From positions 2,852,001-2,916,000 of the forward strand of contig NZ_CP087112.1 in NCBI RefSeq assembly GCF_025643255.1: 64,000 nt of DNA, written 5' to 3'. This document shows, piece by piece, positions 45,313 through 55,695 of the stretch (position 1 is the first letter of the stretch; each line of letters starts with the position of its first letter). The translations under genes and the position numbers were made by a program. Below the pieces are notes generated by a model that was given only the letters and a program-made list of their open reading frames with translations, was not told the origin of the DNA and ran no database searches. This DNA is from Halomonas sp. 7T (lineage in GTDB: Bacteria; Pseudomonadota; Gammaproteobacteria; Pseudomonadales; Halomonadaceae).

Positions 45313-47250
45313 TTAGCTGCGCAGGCCAAGAATCGTATCGAAAATATTAGAAGCCGTATCAATCACACGAGCATTGGCTTGGTAAAACTGCTGAAAGCGA
45401 ATCAGATTGGCCGCTTCTTCATCGAGATTAACGCCGGACTCAGACTGCTGCACAGCGCGCAGCTGATCGGTCAAACCCTGGCGCGCATCTAGGTTCACCT
45501 GGGTAATATTAGTACGGTTACCCACATCGCTAACCATCGCCCCGTAGGCACCGCTGAACGAGGCGTTGCCACCCACGATTGATTCAGCTTGGAGGTTTTG
45601 TAGTGCTAAGGCGTTGCGGTTATCGCCGGAAGCGGTGGTTGCTTGAGAAAGGCTTAAAGTCGAATCACCAATTTCATTAATCGTAAATGACACTCCATCT
45701 ATAGTGATGACGCTCTCTTCTGTAATCACGAGTGGATCATCATTTTCATCTACAACAACACCTGCGCCATTGATTGAACGTGTCTCACCATTGACTTGAA
45801 TCGTAGCTCCGTTAAAGTTTTCTATCGTAAGTACGCCGCTATTATCTAAGCTAAATTCAAGTGGCGGTTCTGAGTTAGCGAAGGCGTTAGCCCCCGATAC
45901 CTGTAAACCACTTATATCCATATCGCTGCTTAAACCAATTGCGATATCAAAGCTACCCGCCGCAATCTTATCCAAATCACCAATATTCGCTTCCATGCCT
46001 GCGCCAGCGCGACGAACGGGCTGAACCTCAAAGCGGTCACCGCTTTCGAGATCGCCGTCAAACGTCATCGTCACGCCACCAAAGGAGAGCGTTTCTTCAT
46101 CTGCATCCCACACGGCATTTTCAACAACCGAGCCGTTATCATTGCGTGTTACGACAGGCTCAGCAGGAGTACCCTCAAAACGCACGGTGTAGTCGGTCGC
46201 CCTTAGCTGGTCAATATTGGCGGTATCGAATTCAATAGAGGCAACTTCTGCACTATTGTTGGTATTGCCATACGCTTGAGGCGTGCGAACCGTGAAAAAA
46301 TCTTCACCCTGCTCACCGTTAAGATCCACGCCCTGCTTATGCTGCTCGTTAAACGCCACCGAAAGTGAAACCGCAAGCTGACCGATTTGGTTCTGCGTTT
46401 TATCGAGGGTTTCTGAGCGGAAGGACATCAGCCCACCTAACGCACCGCCTGAAATTACTTTTTCATTCAGTGCTGAGGGATTACCTCCCCCGTCTCTGTA
46501 ACCTACTACGATACGCTGAGGATCACTGGGAGACTCCATAGCCTCTAACTTGAAAGAGTCGGCTCCGGTCACCAATGGCTGGCCATTGGGCAAACTTATA
46601 TTATAAGTTTTACCATCTTGGATATTAAGACGGAGATCCATACGCTCGTTCAGCTCAGATACCAGCTGATCCCGCTGATTCAGCAAGCTATTAGGCGCTT
46701 CGCCCGTGCGCGCGCGCGCCAGCGCTATTTCTCGGTTTAAGCCCGCGATCTGCTCGGTGGTGTTATTAACTTGGGTAATTTCATCTTTAATCTGATTATT
46801 GATGTTTGTCTGCATATCCTGCAGATAGCCATCAAAAGAGCGGAACTGGGCGCTTAATGTGTTCGCTGTACCCAAGACGCCCTGGCGGGCAGCTGGGTCT
46901 GAAGGGGCACTTGCCAAGTCTTCTAACGAAGAGAAAAAATTCTGCATTAGCGGCGCAAGTCCAGCTTCGCGGTCCGCCAGCAGGTTGTCAATTTGCGACA
47001 CCTGATTGTAGTAAGTACTTAACGCGCTTGACTGGGTTTTGGCACTATTCAGCTGGGCAGCCACGTACTGGTTAAACTGGCGCTCAATATCATTGACCTG
47101 GACGCCTCCCGTTGACGCAAAACCTTCGCCCAGTTTAGTGATTTCCCGGTTATAGCCAGGCGTATAAACGTTGCTGATATTATTACTGGTTGTGTTCAGG
47201 GCGCTTTGTGCAGCATTGAGACCGCTGAGTCCTACTGAAAACATGCTCAT
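45313..47250 (-). CDS. flgK: Hook-filament junction protein FlgK (HAP1)
   Basis: 645 aa. N-terminal rod/hook helix (GLSGLNAAQSALNTTSNNISNVYTPGYNRE) and C-terminal helix (EEAANLIRFQQFYQANARVIDTASNIF) are conserved; the centre is variable. The segment near 45640-46000 is richer in A/T than its flanks. Transcribed from a sigma-28 promoter 28 bases upstream. Confidence 0.97.
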   Translation of the reverse strand: MSMFSVGLSGLNAAQSALNTTSNNISNVYTPGYNREITKLGEGFASTGGVQVNDIERQFNQYVAAQLNSAKTQSSALSTYYNQVSQIDNLLADREAGLAPLMQNFFSSLEDLASAPSDPAARQGVLGTANTLSAQFRSFDGYLQDMQTNINNQIKDEITQVNNTTEQIAGLNREIALARARTGEAPNSLLNQRDQLVSELNERMDLRLNIQDGKTYNISLPNGQPLVTGADSFKLEAMESPSDPQRIVVGYRDGGGNPSALNEKVISGGALGGLMSFRSETLDKTQNQIGQLAVSLSVAFNEQHKQGVDLNGEQGEDFFTVRTPQAYGNTNNSAEVASIEFDTANIDQLRATDYTVRFEGTPAEPVVTRNDNGSVVENAVWDADEETLSFGGVTMTFDGDLESGDRFEVQPVRRAGAGMEANIGDLDKIAAGSFDIAIGLSSDMDISGLQVSGANAFANSEPPLEFSLDNSGVLTIENFNGATIQVNGETRSINGAGVVVDENDDPLVITEESVITIDGVSFTINEIGDSTLSLSQATTASGDNRNALALQNLQAESIVGGNASFSGAYGAMVSDVGNRTNITQVNLDARQGLTDQLRAVQQSESGVNLDEEAANLIRFQQFYQANARVIDTASNIFDTILGLRS

Positions 47251-47277
47251 GATTCACTTCCTTAGGCCGATAATTTC

Positions 47278-47304
47278 CTATCGGCAACGAGCAGAAAAAC
47301 TTGA
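47278..47304 (-). promoter_or_regulatory. Sigma-28 promoter of flgKL
   Basis: On the minus strand TCAAGTTT, 11 bases, GCCGATAG. The -10 box lies in an inverted repeat, because GCCGATAA recurs on the plus strand at 47267-47274. Confidence 0.82.
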
Positions 47305-47317
47305 GTGCCTAATGGCG

Positions 47318-48355
47318 TTAACGCGCATCTGCCAATAGATGACGCCCTGAGCTCAACGGCCCCATCGTATTCATGATAGCCACCAGCTTATCCGCATAGC
47401 GGGGGTCTGTCGCATAGCCGCCCTGCTGAAGCTCGCGAGCCGCCTGCTCTGCGTTGGCTGCTTGCAACACACCGGCATAGCGGGGGTTATTGCCAATCAA
47501 GTTTGCATAGTCGGTAAACGCGTGCTCAAACGAGTCATAAACGCGGAACGTATCAACGACCTGGGTACGTTGGCCATTAATATATTCATGAGTCACCACA
47601 TCGGTGGTCTTGCCCTGCCAGTGGCTGCCTGCCTTGATACCGAATAAGTTATGACTGTTACTGCCTTGGCGGGTAGCAATTTCATGACGCCCCCAGCCTG
47701 TTTCCAGCGCTGCTTGCGCCAAAATCAATTCCGCAGGTACGCCACTCGCCTGACTTGCCGCCTGTGCAGGTGCGGAGAGCTGTGTCAGAAACTGCTGAAC
47801 ATGGTCGGGCGCGTTGGAGAAAACAGCTACATCAGCGCCTGGCGCTGCGGTTGATTCAGTATGTGCTTCTTCAGTGCTAGCCCCCGCCGTAGCGCTCTGT
47901 CTGATGGCCTCTAGCTCAGACAGGAAGCGACCGCCGGTTTCACTCTGCCCTTGTGGCTGTAAAGCGCCATCCAAGACGCGCGGTGTGCCACGGGGAATAC
48001 CCGCAATTAGCGCCTGTAACTCCTGATCCGCACGGTTCCCCGTACTACCAACAGCTCCTTGACGTTGTAGCTGTTCCACCAGCATGTCCGCTAGCCCCAT
48101 CCCTTTAGATGAGACTACCTGTGACCACTGCTGATCCAGCATTTGCTGATAGGTATCCGTTGTCGTGCTGTTGAACAAATCCGAGGAGGGCACCGCATCG
48201 CGCATACTTTTCATCATCATCTGTACGAACAGTGCTTCAAACTGCTGAGCGGCGCCCTGCACCCCGGCTTCTGGGTCGATTCGCGCATTGTGCTGAAGAC
48301 GCTGAAAGCCATTCATATCAAGCGCAAACTGACTGGACATATCGTTCATGCTCAT
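47318..48355 (-). CDS. flgJ: Rod cap and peptidoglycan hydrolase FlgJ
   Basis: 345 aa. N-terminal rod-capping domain (~20-105; QFEALFVQMMMKSMRDAVP) and C-terminal glucosaminidase-type domain (~185-340; ILAQAALETGWGRHE with the catalytic Glu, NLFGIKAGSHWQGK). It opens the wall for the rod. Its start shares one base with the flgI stop (TGATG). It is the two-domain enteric form. Confidence 0.96.
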   Translation of the reverse strand: MSMNDMSSQFALDMNGFQRLQHNARIDPEAGVQGAAQQFEALFVQMMMKSMRDAVPSSDLFNSTTTDTYQQMLDQQWSQVVSSKGMGLADMLVEQLQRQGAVGSTGNRADQELQALIAGIPRGTPRVLDGALQPQGQSETGGRFLSELEAIRQSATAGASTEEAHTESTAAPGADVAVFSNAPDHVQQFLTQLSAPAQAASQASGVPAELILAQAALETGWGRHEIATRQGSNSHNLFGIKAGSHWQGKTTDVVTHEYINGQRTQVVDTFRVYDSFEHAFTDYANLIGNNPRYAGVLQAANAEQAARELQQGGYATDPRYADKLVAIMNTMGPLSSGRHLLADAR

Positions 48356-49491
48356 CAGATAACCTCCAGTTCAGCTCGCAGCGAACCTGAGGCTTTTAGC
48401 GCTTCTAAAATCGACATTAAATCTTGAGGGGTTGCCCCCAGCGCGTTCAATGCGTTCACCACCTCGTTGAGCTGCGCACCTTCAACAATCTGAAGAAAGG
48501 CTTCTTGCTGCTCAATCTCTATATCCGTGTTCGGGACCACCACCGTTTCGCCTTCGCCAAAGGGTGCTGGCTGGCTAACCCCAAACTGCGTATCAATCAT
48601 AATGGATAGATTGCCATGAGCAACGGCGGCCTGGCGCAGCGTGACCGCGCTATTCATCACCACGGAGCCCGTACGCGCATTAAGCACAACGCGTGCAGGC
48701 GCATCCATCGGCGTGACGCGTACATTTTCTACCCGCGCCATAAAATTGACCCGGGCATTTTCGTCCATGGGGCCGTCCAAAGCGATCACACGCCCATTGC
48801 GCGCATAGGCAACGGTTTGGCCGAACTCGTTATTAATCGCCGTTACCACACGCTGTGCCGTGCCAAAATCTGACTCGTTTAGCTGCAGCTCTAGTACACC
48901 GCCATTGCCGCCTAAATTAAGCGGCACTTCACGCTCCACCAGCGCGCCATTAGGAATACGTCCAGAGGCCTGCTGGTTCACCTGAACACTGCTACCCCCC
49001 GCTTGGGCACCCGCACCACCGACCAGCATATTGCCTTGAGCAATCGCGTACGTATCGCCATCAGCCCCTTTCAAGGGCGTCATTAACAGCGTGCCACCGC
49101 GAAGGCTGCGGGCATTGGCTATGGACGAAACCACTATGTCCAAACGCTGGCCCGGGCGGGAGAACGGTGGTAAGTCAGCCGTCACCATCACCGCCGCCAC
49201 GTTACGCAGCTGCAAGTTAGTGCCAGGCGGTACAGTGACACCAAGCTGCGACAGCATATTGGTCAAACTTTGGCTGGTAAACGGCGCCTGCGTGGTTTGG
49301 TCGCCCGTGCTATCAAGGCCCACCACCAAACCGTAACCCACCAGCTGGTTATCTCGAACGCCTGCAAACCCGGCTAATTCGCGCACTCGCTCTGACGCAG
49401 AGACCGAGGTAACTACAAAGAGCAACAGTAGCGTTACTAACCGCAACCCCCACCGCTTGAATGTCTGTTGATTGCTTTGCTGCTTAGCCAT
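48355..49491 (-). CDS. flgI: P-ring protein FlgI
   Basis: 378 aa with signal sequence (~15-32), then [30 protein letters not shown], diagnostic of FlgI. It polymerises in the periplasm around the rod. Typical length. Confidence 0.97.
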   Translation of the reverse strand: MAKQQSNQQTFKRWGLRLVTLLLLFVVTSVSASERVRELAGFAGVRDNQLVGYGLVVGLDSTGDQTTQAPFTSQSLTNMLSQLGVTVPPGTNLQLRNVAAVMVTADLPPFSRPGQRLDIVVSSIANARSLRGGTLLMTPLKGADGDTYAIAQGNMLVGGAGAQAGGSSVQVNQQASGRIPNGALVEREVPLNLGGNGGVLELQLNESDFGTAQRVVTAINNEFGQTVAYARNGRVIALDGPMDENARVNFMARVENVRVTPMDAPARVVLNARTGSVVMNSAVTLRQAAVAHGNLSIMIDTQFGVSQPAPFGEGETVVVPNTDIEIEQQEAFLQIVEGAQLNEVVNALNALGATPQDLMSILEALKASGSLRAELEVI

Positions 49492-49524
49492 TTTAAGCCT
49501 CTATTTGTCGGGCCTTGAACGCGC

Positions 49525-50214
49525 CTAGAATGGCGACACATTGATGAAGAAACGCTGCAACCAACCCATATGTTGCGCCTCATTGATATAGCCATCCCCT
49601 ACATACTCTATGCGGGCATCGGCTACCTGAGTAGAAGGCACAGTATTTTGTGCGGTGATCGTACGCGGGTTCACCACCCCAGAGAAACGAATAAATTCAG
49701 TTCCCTGGTTAATCGCGATTTGCTTTTCGCCACGCACGCGCAAGTTGCCATTATTCATCACTTCCAAAACAGAGACCGTAATCGTGCCGGTAAATGTATT
49801 ATTCGCTTGAGAGCCACCGCCGCCCGCAAAGTCGCTCTCCCCCGACACATCAAAACCGTACTCCGCCAGGGTGTCTAGCACATCTGGCAGTTGCGCCAAG
49901 TTAAGACCTGCGCTGCCCGAACGGTTCGCATTCGATTGCGCGTTTTTACTCGCGCTCACCTCTTCGTCCAGCACAATGGTTAAAATATCGCCGATAGCCC
50001 GGGGTCGGCGATCTTCAAACAGTGGCTGGTAACCGCGGCGCACTTGATAAATCGAGCCATTGGCGACCGGTGGTGGCCGATCCACAATGGTAATCTGCTC
50101 TTGCTCTCCCACCACAGAAGCACGGGGGATTTGTGCGCAGCCTGCAATAAGCACAATAAAAAACGCTAAACCAATTAACGTTATCCGGCGAGAAATAGCG
50201 TGCAGTTCCAGCAT
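49525..50214 (-). CDS. flgH: L-ring lipoprotein FlgH
   Basis: 229 aa. Lipobox LIAGC with the modified Cys at ~26, then a beta-rich domain ([24 protein letters not shown]). It forms the outer-membrane bushing with FlgI. Confidence 0.97.
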   Translation of the reverse strand: MLELHAISRRITLIGLAFFIVLIAGCAQIPRASVVGEQEQITIVDRPPPVANGSIYQVRRGYQPLFEDRRPRAIGDILTIVLDEEVSASKNAQSNANRSGSAGLNLAQLPDVLDTLAEYGFDVSGESDFAGGGGSQANNTFTGTITVSVLEVMNNGNLRVRGEKQIAINQGTEFIRFSGVVNPRTITAQNTVPSTQVADARIEYVGDGYINEAQHMGWLQRFFINVSPF

Positions 50215-50252
50215 GGTACGCCCTGTGAAAAAAGCCCTATGAATTAACAGTG

Positions 50253-51035
50253 TTAGAGCTGACTGAGACGCGCCAACATTTCATCACTGGTCGATACTGC
50301 CTTACTATTAATTTCATAAGCCCGCTGGGTCTGAATCATATTGACCATTTCTTCAACAACGTTCACGTTGGACGTTTCTACATATCCCTGAAACAACCGG
50401 CCTGCCCCGTTATTGCCAGGTACGTTTTGGTTAGGGGCACCCGATGCGCCTGTTTCCAGATACAAGTTTCCCCCCACACTTTCCAGGCCAGCGGGATTAA
50501 TAAACGAGGCAACATTGATTTGGCCAATGTCCGCATCCTGAGCAATACCAGGCTGACGCACACTCACCGTGCCATCTTCACCAATCGTTACAGACAGCGC
50601 GTTTTCTGGAATAAAAATAGCGGGCTCTAACGGGTAGCCATTAGCGGTTACCATCTGGCCGTTCTCATTTAGCTGAAAGCTGCCGTCTCGGGTATAGCCA
50701 ACCGTGCCGTCAGGCAGCAACACTTGGAAAAAGCCTTCACCATTAATCGCTAGATCACGGGAGTTACTGGTCTCTTCCAACCCACCCTGGGTGTGCAGAC
50801 GCTCAGTGGCAACGGCCCGGACCCCTGTGCCAATTTGCATCCCGGAAGGGAGCCTGTCCTGAATATTGTTCTGTGCGCCGGGTTGGCGCATATTTTGATA
50901 AAGCAGGTCTTCAAACACCGGCCGCGAACGCTTAAAGCCGTTGGTACTGACGTTAGCTAGGTTATTGGAAATAACGTCTAGCTTAGTTTGCTGAGACTCA
51001 AGCCCCGTCTTAGCGGTCCACAAGGACGAAATCAT
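50253..51035 (-). CDS. flgG: Distal rod protein FlgG
   Basis: 260 aa. Ends with the conserved [25 protein letters not shown] and starts [27 protein letters not shown]. It forms the distal rod under the hook. Family length is 260-262. Confidence 0.97.
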   Translation of the reverse strand: MISSLWTAKTGLESQQTKLDVISNNLANVSTNGFKRSRPVFEDLLYQNMRQPGAQNNIQDRLPSGMQIGTGVRAVATERLHTQGGLEETSNSRDLAINGEGFFQVLLPDGTVGYTRDGSFQLNENGQMVTANGYPLEPAIFIPENALSVTIGEDGTVSVRQPGIAQDADIGQINVASFINPAGLESVGGNLYLETGASGAPNQNVPGNNGAGRLFQGYVETSNVNVVEEMVNMIQTQRAYEINSKAVSTSDEMLARLSQL

Positions 51036-51065
51036 ATTCGTGTTCCCTTAACTGAGAGGCGTTAA

Positions 51066-51824
51066 TCAGCCTTGAATAGATAGAATGCTATTAGCCCGCT
51101 GAGCATTCTCATCGGCGGTGCTGAGCATTTTCATCTGCATATCGTAACGGCGCGCCACGTCAATCATCGACACCATGGCATCCACAGCGCTGACGTTGCT
51201 TCCCTCTAGCGCACCGCTGACGATCCGCGCTTCGTCATCTGCCTGCAGTACCCCAGGCGCCCCCTCTTCATTAACAGGTGCACGAAAGAGGCCATCATCG
51301 CCGCGTGTTAGCCCTTGCTCATCCGGCGTTACTAGCTTAATACGGCCAACATCAACCAGCGCCTCTGGCCCTTCGCCTTGGGGAATCGCACTAATCGTGC
51401 CGTCGGCACCAATCGATATTTGCGCCCCTTGCGGCAGGGCAATGGGGCCACCGTCGCCCATCACCGGCCGGCCTACGCTTAGCAGCACACCGTCGTTGTC
51501 TAACTGTAAGTCGCCGCGTCGGGTATAGGTCTCGGTGCCGTCATCCGCTAATACCGCCATCCAGGCATTGTCCTGCATGGCGACATCCAGGGAGCGACCC
51601 GTTCGCTCAATAGGGCCTTGGGAGAAATCGGTGCCAGGCGTCGTCGTCACCGCCGATACGCGGGTTGCCAGTGCGCCATCCCCCATCACCGGCACTGACC
51701 GCGCCGCCTGCAGCTGGGCACGAAAACCTGCGGTAGATACATTCGACAGGTTTTGGCTAATGACGGACTGCTGATCCATCGTGTGCTTAGCACCGCTCAT
51801 GGCGGTATATAGCATGCGATCCAT
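51066..51824 (-). CDS. flgF: Proximal rod protein FlgF
   Basis: 252 aa, rod-family N- and C-terminal helices (MLYTAMSGAKHTMDQQSVISQNLSNV; SNVSAVDAMVSMIDVARRYDMQMKML). GGGAG precedes the ATG. Located between flgE and flgG. Confidence 0.96.
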   Translation of the reverse strand: MDRMLYTAMSGAKHTMDQQSVISQNLSNVSTAGFRAQLQAARSVPVMGDGALATRVSAVTTTPGTDFSQGPIERTGRSLDVAMQDNAWMAVLADDGTETYTRRGDLQLDNDGVLLSVGRPVMGDGGPIALPQGAQISIGADGTISAIPQGEGPEALVDVGRIKLVTPDEQGLTRGDDGLFRAPVNEEGAPGVLQADDEARIVSGALEGSNVSAVDAMVSMIDVARRYDMQMKMLSTADENAQRANSILSIQG

Positions 51825-51849
51825 AGAAAACTCCCTACGCCGCCATTAA

Positions 51850-53076
51850 TTAAATATTGATAATGGTTTGCAGGAGTTCATCCTGGGTGCTGATGGTTTG
51901 CGAGTTGGCCTGATAGGCACGCTGAGCGACGATCATATCCACCAGCTCGCGGGCTAAATCCACGTTTGAGGTTTCAATCGCGCTCGCCTGAATCAACCCC
52001 CGCTGTCCGGTTCCCGGGGCACCTACCAGTTCAGGGCCAGAAGAGGCGGTGGCGGACCAAAGGTTGTCGCCTGAAGGGTTTAATCCTTCTGGGTTACGGA
52101 AGCTCACCATCGCAATCTGGCCAGCCGCGCGTGACTGCTCGTTGGAGTAGTTCATCATCACAGTGCCATCTTCTTCGATGGTGGTGCCCACTAATACACC
52201 GGAGGTATAGCCAGTTTGCTCAATATTATTCACGGTAGAATTATTTGAAAATTGGGTAGTGCCATTAAAATTGAAATCTATATTCAAAGCCTCGAACTGC
52301 GCGCCTGCGGCAAACTCTTGGGTATTTAGTGCTAAAGCAGTCGAGTTATCGCCAGCCAGGGTTCCGTTTTGGTTAAATTCAAGAGTACCTAAATCTATAT
52401 TGTTGTACTCTTCTGCCCCGTCCGGGCCGCCACTGACTCGCCCGCGAATTTCCCAATCATTTACCTCATTTATATCTTTTATAAAATAAAGCGTCAGGTT
52501 GCGAGCATTCCCTTGGGAATCATAAATAGTAGCATTGGTGGAATAATTGTAAGTAGAAACATTTTCAGCATCGAACCCATTAGGATCAAGAGCTTCTACA
52601 CCTGCATCCAAGTTTAACGAGATACTAGCCTCATCGGTTGCATTGGCCTCTAAATCGCCTGCCGGCACATTTAAAGGCTCTACATCTCCCCCTCCTTGCA
52701 CGTTACCGTCATCATCCGCAGGGAAACCCATAATCTGAGCGCCCTGAGAGTTCACCAGACGACCATCGGCAGTCAGGTTTAGCTGGCCGTTGCGGGAGTA
52801 GCCAATATCGCCATTGGGGAGCTGGAAGCGGAAGAAGCCTTCACCGGCAATCGCCAAATCCAAGTTACGGCCTGATGCCTCGATATTGCCCTGGGTGAAA
52901 TCCTGCATAGTCGCTGAAACCCGCGTACCTAACCCAATCTGCTGGGCATAAACATCAGCAAACTGCACGTTAGAGCCTTTAAAGCCTACCGTTTGCGAGT
53001 TAGCAATATTGTTGCCGGTAACGGCAAGCTTAGATTGCTGTGCGTTTAGACCACTGAGTGCTTGTGAAAAACTCAT
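51850..53076 (-). CDS. flgE: Hook protein FlgE
   Basis: 408 aa. Conserved ends (SQALSGLNAQQSKLAVTGNNIANSQTVGFK and NVDLARELVDMIVAQRAYQANSQTI). The middle (DNA ~52200-52680) is A/T-richer and Asn-rich, as expected of the surface-exposed domains. It builds the universal joint. Confidence 0.97.
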   Translation of the reverse strand: MSFSQALSGLNAQQSKLAVTGNNIANSQTVGFKGSNVQFADVYAQQIGLGTRVSATMQDFTQGNIEASGRNLDLAIAGEGFFRFQLPNGDIGYSRNGQLNLTADGRLVNSQGAQIMGFPADDDGNVQGGGDVEPLNVPAGDLEANATDEASISLNLDAGVEALDPNGFDAENVSTYNYSTNATIYDSQGNARNLTLYFIKDINEVNDWEIRGRVSGGPDGAEEYNNIDLGTLEFNQNGTLAGDNSTALALNTQEFAAGAQFEALNIDFNFNGTTQFSNNSTVNNIEQTGYTSGVLVGTTIEEDGTVMMNYSNEQSRAAGQIAMVSFRNPEGLNPSGDNLWSATASSGPELVGAPGTGQRGLIQASAIETSNVDLARELVDMIVAQRAYQANSQTISTQDELLQTIINI

Positions 53077-53132
53077 ACTATTCCCCTGAATTTAGTCATG
53101 TGATGCGTTGTTACATGCTTAGTGCAACGCCA

Positions 53133-53831
53133 TCAAAGAATTTGCTTCACTTGGTCGAGTGTCACCTGACCATATATGGCGCCTAAATCCAGGCGCACCT
53201 CTTGACCTTTCTCTTGTGGCGTCACGCCTTGCACCAGGGCATAGTTCAGCGGCTGTGTGCTTATCTCATTGCCTTCTGCATCTTTGGCGGCATAGCTAAC
53301 GCGGTAGTCGCCAGCGGGTAGCGCTTCACCATCGTTAGTTTTGCCATCCCACTGGAAGGACTCAACGCCCGCTTTCACTCCACTCACTTCGTTGCGGTAT
53401 ACCACCTCTCCGGCGCGGCTGCGGATAACAATTTCGACGCTCTCAGCTGGCTTTGCAAGCTCAATACCAAACGGCGTGGCAAAGCTATTACCTTCATCAT
53501 CAACATTGACTTTAACGTTGTTACCCGGCACGAGCACAGCGTTACCAATTAAGCCAGACGCCTGAATCATCTGAGAAGCGTTCATCTGTTCGGTAATGCC
53601 GCTGAGCGTATCGTTGAGCTGCTCAATCCCGCTTACTGTATTAATTTGTGCCAACTGCGAGGTCATTTCCGCATTTTCCATCGGATTAAGCGGATCTTGG
53701 TTCTGAAGCTGCGTAATAAGCAGCGTCATAAAGCTATTCCGCAGCTCGTCAGACTGGCTTTGATTCAGCTGTGCGCCACCTCGACTACCATTGATGTTGC
53801 TTAACGTAGAGGTATCAATACCGTTCATCAT
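53133..53831 (-). CDS. flgD: Hook cap protein FlgD
   Basis: 232 aa. N-terminal FlgD motif (FMTLLITQLQNQDPLNPMENAEMTSQLAQI) and a tudor/Ig-like C-terminal part (AGDYRVSYAAKDAEGN). It scaffolds hook assembly. Three bases separate it from flgC. Confidence 0.96.
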   Translation of the reverse strand: MMNGIDTSTLSNINGSRGGAQLNQSQSDELRNSFMTLLITQLQNQDPLNPMENAEMTSQLAQINTVSGIEQLNDTLSGITEQMNASQMIQASGLIGNAVLVPGNNVKVNVDDEGNSFATPFGIELAKPAESVEIVIRSRAGEVVYRNEVSGVKAGVESFQWDGKTNDGEALPAGDYRVSYAAKDAEGNEISTQPLNYALVQGVTPQEKGQEVRLDLGAIYGQVTLDQVKQIL

Positions 53832-53834
53832 GGC

Positions 53835-54245
53835 TTAGCCCTCTCCCAGCGAGAGTGTTTTCATCATCATTTGCTTGGTTGTGTTGAACACTTCAACATT
53901 AGCTTGGTAGGAGCGGGAGGCCGAAATCATGTTGACCATTTCATGCACTGGCTCCACGTTAGGCTTGGCAACGTAGCCCTCTTCGTCAGCGGCAGGGTGA
54001 TTGGGCATGTATTCCAGCCGAAGCGGGGAGTCATCTTCCACAACCTCTGTAACACGAACACCACCAACACCGTAGCGGTTATTTTGTGCCTGAGTTTGAA
54101 ACATAACTTGCTTAGCTCGATAGGTTTCCCCATCCGGCCCTGCAATGCTGTCGGCATTGGCCATATTGCTAGCCGTAACGTTCATCCGCTGCGCCTGGGC
54201 GCTCATCGCGGAGCTAGCAATATCAAAGGCTGAAAACATCGACAT
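53835..54245 (-). CDS. flgC: Proximal rod protein FlgC
   Basis: 136 aa, with FDIASSAMSAQAQRMNVTASNMANADS and the end VNMISASRSYQANVEVFNTTKQM. Standard rod protein after flgB. Confidence 0.97.
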   Translation of the reverse strand: MSMFSAFDIASSAMSAQAQRMNVTASNMANADSIAGPDGETYRAKQVMFQTQAQNNRYGVGGVRVTEVVEDDSPLRLEYMPNHPAADEEGYVAKPNVEPVHEMVNMISASRSYQANVEVFNTTKQMMMKTLSLGEG

Positions 54246-54270
54246 AAGTTACTTTTCTCCTACCGCTGGG

Positions 54271-54699
54271 TTATTCCGGCTGCATCGCATTCTTCAAGCC
54301 TTGAATTCGGCGGTTCATAATTGTTAGTGCTGCTTGGTAGCGAACGGCATTATCAGCGAACTGGGTACGCTCACGGTCCATATCCACCGTATTGCCATCT
54401 AGACTTGGCTGGTCAGGAACTCGATAAAGCAGATCCGCACTGCCTGCTCCACGCCATGCAGCGCCCTGGCCTTCCAGATGACGTTCAGAGGTACGTGCCA
54501 ACGCGACACCACCGCTTTGCTGAGGAGCTGAACCATTGCCTACCGCTTTTTTAAGCTCACTCGCAAAATCGATATCCCGCGCTTTGTAGCTGGGCGTATC
54601 GGCATTCGCTATATTAGCGGCAAGCACATCGTGACGTTCTTGCCGTAAGTTCAGCGCCTGCTGATGAAAATTAAAGGCGGAACTAAGTTGGTCAATCAT
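54271..54699 (-). CDS. flgB: Proximal rod protein FlgB
   Basis: 142 aa, with FHQQALNLRQERHDVLAANIANADTPSYKARDIDF and the end NAVRYQAALTIMNRRIQGLKNAM. First gene of the flgB-flgL series, divergent from flgA. Confidence 0.96.
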   Translation of the reverse strand: MIDQLSSAFNFHQQALNLRQERHDVLAANIANADTPSYKARDIDFASELKKAVGNGSAPQQSGGVALARTSERHLEGQGAAWRGAGSADLLYRVPDQPSLDGNTVDMDRERTQFADNAVRYQAALTIMNRRIQGLKNAMQPE

Positions 54700-54893
54700 G
54701 CCGTCCCTCGCTCGCTGAGAGGCAAAAAATAAATCGGAAATTGTTGATGATGAATAATAGGCGTTGCTAAGTCAGCCTAAAGCATGGAACAGCTGCTGTT
54801 TACACCAGCATTTCGCATGATGCCTAGGAAGCTTTTGCACTACACTTTCTAGTCGATGTTTATCATCAGCCTTCAAGATTGAGCGATTCGCAT
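54700..54893. promoter_or_regulatory. flgB-flgA divergent intergenic region
   Basis: About 190 bases that must carry promoters both ways. In enteric bacteria an FlhDC site lies here. I see AT-rich stretches (near 54730-54760 and 54850) but no box I can assign, and no sigma-28 match. Confidence 0.4.
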
Positions 54894-55610
54894 ATGCCCA
54901 GCCCCTCGCGCCCAGTATTACGCTGTTTGGCAGTTTTAAAACGTTTTCTATTCGTCTGTTTTGTCACCTTTTTTACATCTCTCCAGGCGCAGGCTAACGA
55001 CCAGGAGCTAGTAGACGCTGTACAGCAGTTTCTGTATAGCCATTCTCATGCGCTGGGGCAGGAAGTTGTTATCGATATCTCCCCACCCTCGCCCCACCTT
55101 GCTGCCTGCGTAGCGCCTGAGCCTTTTTTCCCTAATGCGAACCAAACACCGATTGGGCGTGTCTCTGTGGGTGTGCGGTGTGGTGAGGAACGGCGACAGG
55201 TACGCTATATCCAAGCTCAAATCGATATCATCGGCAGTTATTCAGTCGCTAATAGAGATATCGCGCGGGGCACGTTAATCACCCGCGATATGTTAAGCCA
55301 GCGCGAAGGCAATCTTGGGGATCTAGCAGCGCAAGCACTCACTGAGCCAGACGGTATTATAGGCATGGTTGCCCAGCGTCCTATTCGCAGCGGCAGCACC
55401 TTCCAAGCCCACTACCTGCAAGCACCTCACCTAGTAGAAAGGGGGCAGCGCGTTACGGTGATTGCCCAAGGCACGGGCTTTCGTGTATCCCGTGAAGGTG
55501 AAGCACTCGCTAACGGTGCTCAAGATGAGCGTATTCGGGTTCGCTTCGACACACGTGAAATGGTGACAGCACGCGTGGTTGGTCAAGGAGTTTTGGTCGT
55601 AGATTTTTAA
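54894..55610 (+). CDS. flgA: P-ring assembly chaperone FlgA
   Basis: About 238 aa: signal sequence (FLFVCFVTFFTSLQAQAN), then an SAF-type C-terminal domain (VANRDIARGTLITRDML; GSTFQAHYLQAPHLVERGQRVTVIAQG). It helps FlgI assemble in the periplasm. The frame is open to a TTG at 54879; the ATG at 54894 looks more likely, but neither has a strong ribosome-binding site. Confidence 0.93.
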   Translation: MPSPSRPVLRCLAVLKRFLFVCFVTFFTSLQAQANDQELVDAVQQFLYSHSHALGQEVVIDISPPSPHLAACVAPEPFFPNANQTPIGRVSVGVRCGEERRQVRYIQAQIDIIGSYSVANRDIARGTLITRDMLSQREGNLGDLAAQALTEPDGIIGMVAQRPIRSGSTFQAHYLQAPHLVERGQRVTVIAQGTGFRVSREGEALANGAQDERIRVRFDTREMVTARVVGQGVLVVDF

Positions 55611-55619
55611 CACAGCGCC

Positions 55620-55646
55620 TAAAGTCTGTTCCCGACTGGCCGATAG
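55620..55646 (+). promoter_or_regulatory. Sigma-28 promoter of flgMN
   Basis: TAAAGTCT, 11 bases, GCCGATAG, about 50 bases before flgM. It would let FliA drive its own inhibitor, as in Salmonella. Confidence 0.83.
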
Positions 55647-55695
55647 TTAACACTATAGCGCATGCCGCCCCAACGTTGACGATGAGGCAAACAAC

